Assembly (NCBI RefSeq): GCF_000805335.1
Contig: NZ_KN708638.1
Location: 6,919,616 to 6,983,615, forward strand
Direction of reading: 5' to 3'
Length of the DNA stretch: 64,000 nucleotides
From: Streptomyces sp. CT34
GTDB taxonomy: Bacteria > Actinomycetota > Actinomycetes > Streptomycetales > Streptomycetaceae
Part shown: positions 61,561 through 64,000 of the stretch, piece after piece
How positions within the stretch are numbered: the stretch's first letter is position 1
Layout: every line of letters begins with the position of its first letter
The notes under the pieces: model-generated
Databases searched by the model: none
The model's input: the letters and a program-made list of their open reading frames with translations, nothing else
What the model was told of the DNA's origin: nothing
Made by a program: the position numbers and the translations under genes

Positions 61561-62217
61561 TTGTCACCTGACCCGACCACCGTTCACCCGCTGCCCGCCC
61601 ACAACCGCGTGGTGTTCCTCAACCCGCTGGTCACCTCACCGAACATCGCAGTGGGCGAGTACACCTACTACGACGACCCGGACGGCGCCACGGACTTCGA
61701 GCACCGCAACGTCCTCTACGCCTACGGACCGGAGCGCCTCATCATCGGCAAGTACTGCGCGATCGCCACGGGAACCACCTTCCTGATGGCCGGTGCCGAA
61801 CATCCGACGATGGGGGCCTCCACGTACCCGTTCACCATGTTCGGCGGCCGGTGGGCCGAGCAGACCCTGGACATCGTCACCACCATGCCCAGCCGCGGCG
61901 ACACGGTGATCGGCAACGACGTGTGGTTCGGCTACCGGGCAACCGTCATGCCCGGCGTACGGATCGGCGACGGCGCCATCATCGCGGCCGGCGCCATGGT
62001 CACCGCCGACGTCCCGCCCTACACGATCGTCGGCGGCAATCCGGCCAGACCGATCCGGCAGCGCTTCGACGACGCCGACATCGAGCGGCTGCAGCGCGCC
62101 GCGTGGTGGGACTGGCCCGCCGACCTCGTCACCGAACACGCCCGCACCATCATGGCCGGAACCCCGGCCGACATCGAACGCATCGCCACCGAGCACGGAT
62201 TGGACAAGCCCCTTTGA
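61561..62217 (+). CDS. vat: Vat-like streptogramin A O-acetyltransferase (xenobiotic acetyltransferase)
   Basis: 218 residues. The left-handed beta-helix of the hexapeptide-repeat family is plain: IIGKYCAIATGTTFLMAGAE then VIGNDVWFGYRATVMPGVRI and IGDGAIIAAGAMVTADVPPY, TIVGGNPARPIRQRFDD. The catalytic His lies in GAEHPTMGASTYPF (about 82), the family's usual place. FLNPLVTSPNIAVGEYTYYDD is the typical Vat/CatB start. It would acetylate streptogramin A (virginiamycin M) with acetyl-CoA. TTG 61561 has AAAGGA upstream. It is coupled to the Vgb-like gene (TTGA overlap). Confidence 0.88.
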   Translation: MSPDPTTVHPLPAHNRVVFLNPLVTSPNIAVGEYTYYDDPDGATDFEHRNVLYAYGPERLIIGKYCAIATGTTFLMAGAEHPTMGASTYPFTMFGGRWAEQTLDIVTTMPSRGDTVIGNDVWFGYRATVMPGVRIGDGAIIAAGAMVTADVPPYTIVGGNPARPIRQRFDDADIERLQRAAWWDWPADLVTEHARTIMAGTPADIERIATEHGLDKPL

Positions 62218-63122
62218 GTCATTCGCCCCAGGTATCCATCGAAGAGCACGTGGTGGCCGACAGCACGGCCGGACCCTATGCCCTCACCACGGGACCGGAC
62301 GGCGCGCTGTGGTTCACCCTCGTCCACAACGGCCGGATCGGCCGCCTCGTCCCCGGCGAGAAGCCGACGAGCCACCAACTCGCCCCCGACTGCGGGCCGA
62401 CCATCATCACGCCCGGCCCCGACCGCGCGCTGTGGTTCACCCAATACCGGGCGGGCCGGATCGGGCGCATCACCACCGACGGCATCATCGACGAATACGG
62501 CCTGCCCACACCCGGCTGCGGGCCGTTCGGCATCGCGGCGGGAGCAGATGGTGCGCTGTGGTTCACCGAGACCGCCGCCGACCGTATCGGCCGCATCACC
62601 GTCGACGGCCACATCACCGAGTTCCCGCTCCCCGTCACGGGAGCATTCCCCTCAGCGATCACCGCCGGTGACGACGGCGGGATGTGGTTCACCCTCAACC
62701 AGGCCAACGCCATCGGGCGGATCGGCATGGACGGTGCGGTCACCCTCCATCCTCTGCCGACAGATGAGTCAGCGCCGGTCGGGATCGCCGCAGGCCGTGA
62801 CGGAGCGCTGTGGTTCGTCGAGATCGCTGCCGGGCAGATCGGACGGATCACTCCCGACGGGCAGATCACCGAGTTCCCGTTGCCCGACCGCACCGCCCGA
62901 CCGCACGCCGTCACCATCGACAGTGACGGCACTGCATGGTTCACCGAATGGGCAGGCAACCGCGTCGGCACGATCACCCCCGACGGCTCTCTCACCGTCC
63001 ACGACCTGCCCACCCCCCACTCCGAACCACACGGCATCACCCCCGGTCCCGACGGCGCCCTGTGGACCGCACTGGAGATCGGCACACTCGCCCGCATCAC
63101 CCCAGCGGACACCACCACGTGA
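62214..63122 (+). CDS. vgb: Vgb-like virginiamycin B (streptogramin B) lyase
   Basis: 302 residues. Seven blades of a beta-propeller, each with GPDGALWFTxxxxxxIGRIxxDGxIxEFxLP (e.g. GADGALWFTETAADRIGRI, GRDGALWFVEIAAGQIGRI, DSDGTAWFTEWAGNRVGTI). The metal ligands and catalytic His of this family lie in the last blades; the conserved LPTPHSEPHGITPGPDGALW (about 262-281) matches the HGI motif. Vgb cleaves the ester of the B component without hydrolysis. TTG 62214 overlaps the Vat stop, so it is translationally coupled. Confidence 0.93.
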   Translation: MSHSPQVSIEEHVVADSTAGPYALTTGPDGALWFTLVHNGRIGRLVPGEKPTSHQLAPDCGPTIITPGPDRALWFTQYRAGRIGRITTDGIIDEYGLPTPGCGPFGIAAGADGALWFTETAADRIGRITVDGHITEFPLPVTGAFPSAITAGDDGGMWFTLNQANAIGRIGMDGAVTLHPLPTDESAPVGIAAGRDGALWFVEIAAGQIGRITPDGQITEFPLPDRTARPHAVTIDSDGTAWFTEWAGNRVGTITPDGSLTVHDLPTPHSEPHGITPGPDGALWTALEIGTLARITPADTTT

Positions 63123-63183
63123 CCAGACCGTCCCCTTACACCCCATCAGCAGCAGCTGCTCGTAAGGCGGCTGGAGAGGAACC

Positions 63184-63426
63184 TTCAAGAAATACGCACT
63201 CGCGATCTTCGAGACGGACGAGGCACGCCGTCGGATCCAGCCCGACCGGGCCGCATACCGCAAGGAATGCGAAGGCTGGATCGGCAGCCTCGCCGCAGCC
63301 GGAAAACTGGTCGGCGGCGAGGCTCTGGAGACCGAGCACATCGCCCCACGACGGTGCGCACAACGACCGACGGGACATCAGCGGTGACCGACGGGCCCGC
63401 GCAGGCCGGCGAGGAGAAACCTTAGA
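63184..63426 (+). pseudogene. YciI-like protein gene, broken at both ends
   Basis: KKYALAIFETDEARRRIQP, DRAAYRKECEGWIGSLAAAG and KLVGGEALETEHIAP in one frame, then a frame change to VRTTTDGTSAVTDGPAQAGEEK. Relatives continue through DGPFAE, which is missing because the IS follows. The start codon position reads TTC instead of ATG, despite GAGAGGA upstream. An inactive remnant of a YCII-domain protein. Confidence 0.6.
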
Positions 63427-64000
63427 CGTCGTCTCGTTTGGTGAGTCTGCGGTAGCAGATCAGGCTGCAGGCGATGGCGGTGAAGGCCAGGAAGTGCTCG
63501 GCTTTGCGTTCGTGGCGGAGGTGGAGGCGGCGGCAGCCGGCGAGCCATGACATGGTGCGCTCGATGGTCCAGCGGTGCCGGCCCAGTCGGGTGGAGGACT
63601 CGATGCCCTTGCGGGCGATTCGGTGTCGGATACCGCGTTTGCGGAGCCATCGACGCAGGTCGTCGTAGTCATAGCCCTTGTCCGCGTGCGGCTTGGCGGG
63701 GCGTCGTCTGCGCGGGCCGCGGCGGGAGCGGATGGGTGGGATTCCGCGCACGAGGGGCGTGAGGGCCTGGCTGTCGTGGAGGTTGGCGCCGGAGACGCCG
63801 ATGGACAGGGGTACACCGGTCCGCTCGGTGATCAAGTGGATCTTTGAGCCTTTCTTGCCCCGGTCGACAGGATTCGGACCTGTCAGTTCCCCCCTTTGAG
63901 GGCTCGCATGTTCACCGAGTCGATCGCGCAGCGCGACCAGTCCAGATCACCGCGCGAGCCCAGCTCATCAAGGATCAGCCGGTGTAGCTTCGCCCAGACG
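63422..64000 (-). CDS. IS5-family transposase, partial at window edge
   Basis: OrfB reads ITERTGVPLSIGVSGANLHD, HADKGYDYDDLRRWLRKRGI and WTIERTMSWLAGCRRLHLRH to RRLTKRDDV and a TAA stop at 63422. OrfA (upstream on the minus strand) runs to the window edge; the AAAGGGGGG shift site is near 63890. The beginning of orfA is beyond 64000. Confidence 0.85.
63425..64000 (-). mobile_element. IS5-type element, right border of the resistance block (inverted, cut by the window)
   Basis: Inverted copy of the IS at 57517-58351, sharing its right end and coding sequence with a few substitutions (VPLSIGVSGA against VPVSIGISGA; LTPLVRG against LKPLVRG). It continues beyond the window. TAA immediately follows its GACGTC end. 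Confidence 0.88.

Noticed and set aside
1..64000. CRISPR array
   Set aside because: No regularly spaced repeats were seen. Repetition is limited to RHS repeats, beta-propeller blades, zinc ribbons and IS copies.

Overview
The window is high-GC DNA with Streptomyces-type gene organisation: GTG/TTG starts, ATGA/GTGA overlaps, ATP-binding anti-sigma-like and STAS proteins, an RHS toxin and a profile of actinobacterial gene families. It looks like a chromosome-arm accessory region. About a third of it is mobile elements or their scars, and about fifteen genes are broken by insertion, frameshift, nonsense mutation or deletion.

Region by region. (1) 0.2-0.4 kb: a tRNA-Leu(GAG) and its terminator. 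(2) 0.4-18.6 kb: a mobile island with two large serine recombinases (one frameshifted at 0.4-1.8 kb, one open at 15.2-17.3 kb), an IS256-type transposase, a DUF7019-like protein, and a three-gene operon (7.5-15.2 kb) that looks like an anti-phage defence locus. That operon encodes an SF1 helicase with a C-terminal Vsr-like nuclease domain, an AbiJ/HEPN-like protein and an unknown protein. The helicase gene is split by an 887-bp IS5-type element whose removal, with one TAA duplication, restores the frame exactly. (3) 17.4-27.4 kb: a methyltransferase operon split by a tyrosine-recombinase element. The element carries two tyrosine recombinases, then two copies of a small HTH protein plus zinc-ribbon/degenerate-recombinase pair, with a carbon-nitrogen hydrolase translationally coupled in the middle.

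(4) 28.0-28.4 kb: a complete profilin gene, a eukaryotic actin-binding protein, with its own strong ribosome-binding site. (5) 28.7-33 kb: an ISL3 scar, a membrane Ser/Thr kinase, a BlaI-type repressor and degenerate DNA. (6) 33-45.7 kb: a cluster with three ArsR-type repressors and their palindromic operators, two ATP-binding proteins, two STAS proteins, two PNPOx-fold proteins, a SulP transporter, acetyl-CoA synthetase, YjdM, and a collapsed energy-converting-hydrogenase-related (Ehr-like) operon.

(7) 45.7-52 kb: degenerate genes, the 3' half of a tRNA-Gly(CCC) (a probable attachment-site scar), an Lrp gene cut by an IS, an HTH regulator and a membrane alpha/beta hydrolase, and an IS1182 remnant. 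(8) 52.4-57.4 kb: a contact-toxin operon (WXG-like carrier, RHS protein with YwqJ-type deaminase tip, SUKH-3 immunity protein). (9) 57.5-64 kb: a composite-transposon-like block bounded by inverted copies of one IS5-type element. It carries a TetR repressor with twin perfect operators, a FAD monooxygenase, a VOC protein, a Vat-like streptogramin A acetyltransferase and a Vgb-like streptogramin B lyase, which together should give resistance to both streptogramin components.

Functions are inferred from reading the translations and motifs by eye; no database search was run.
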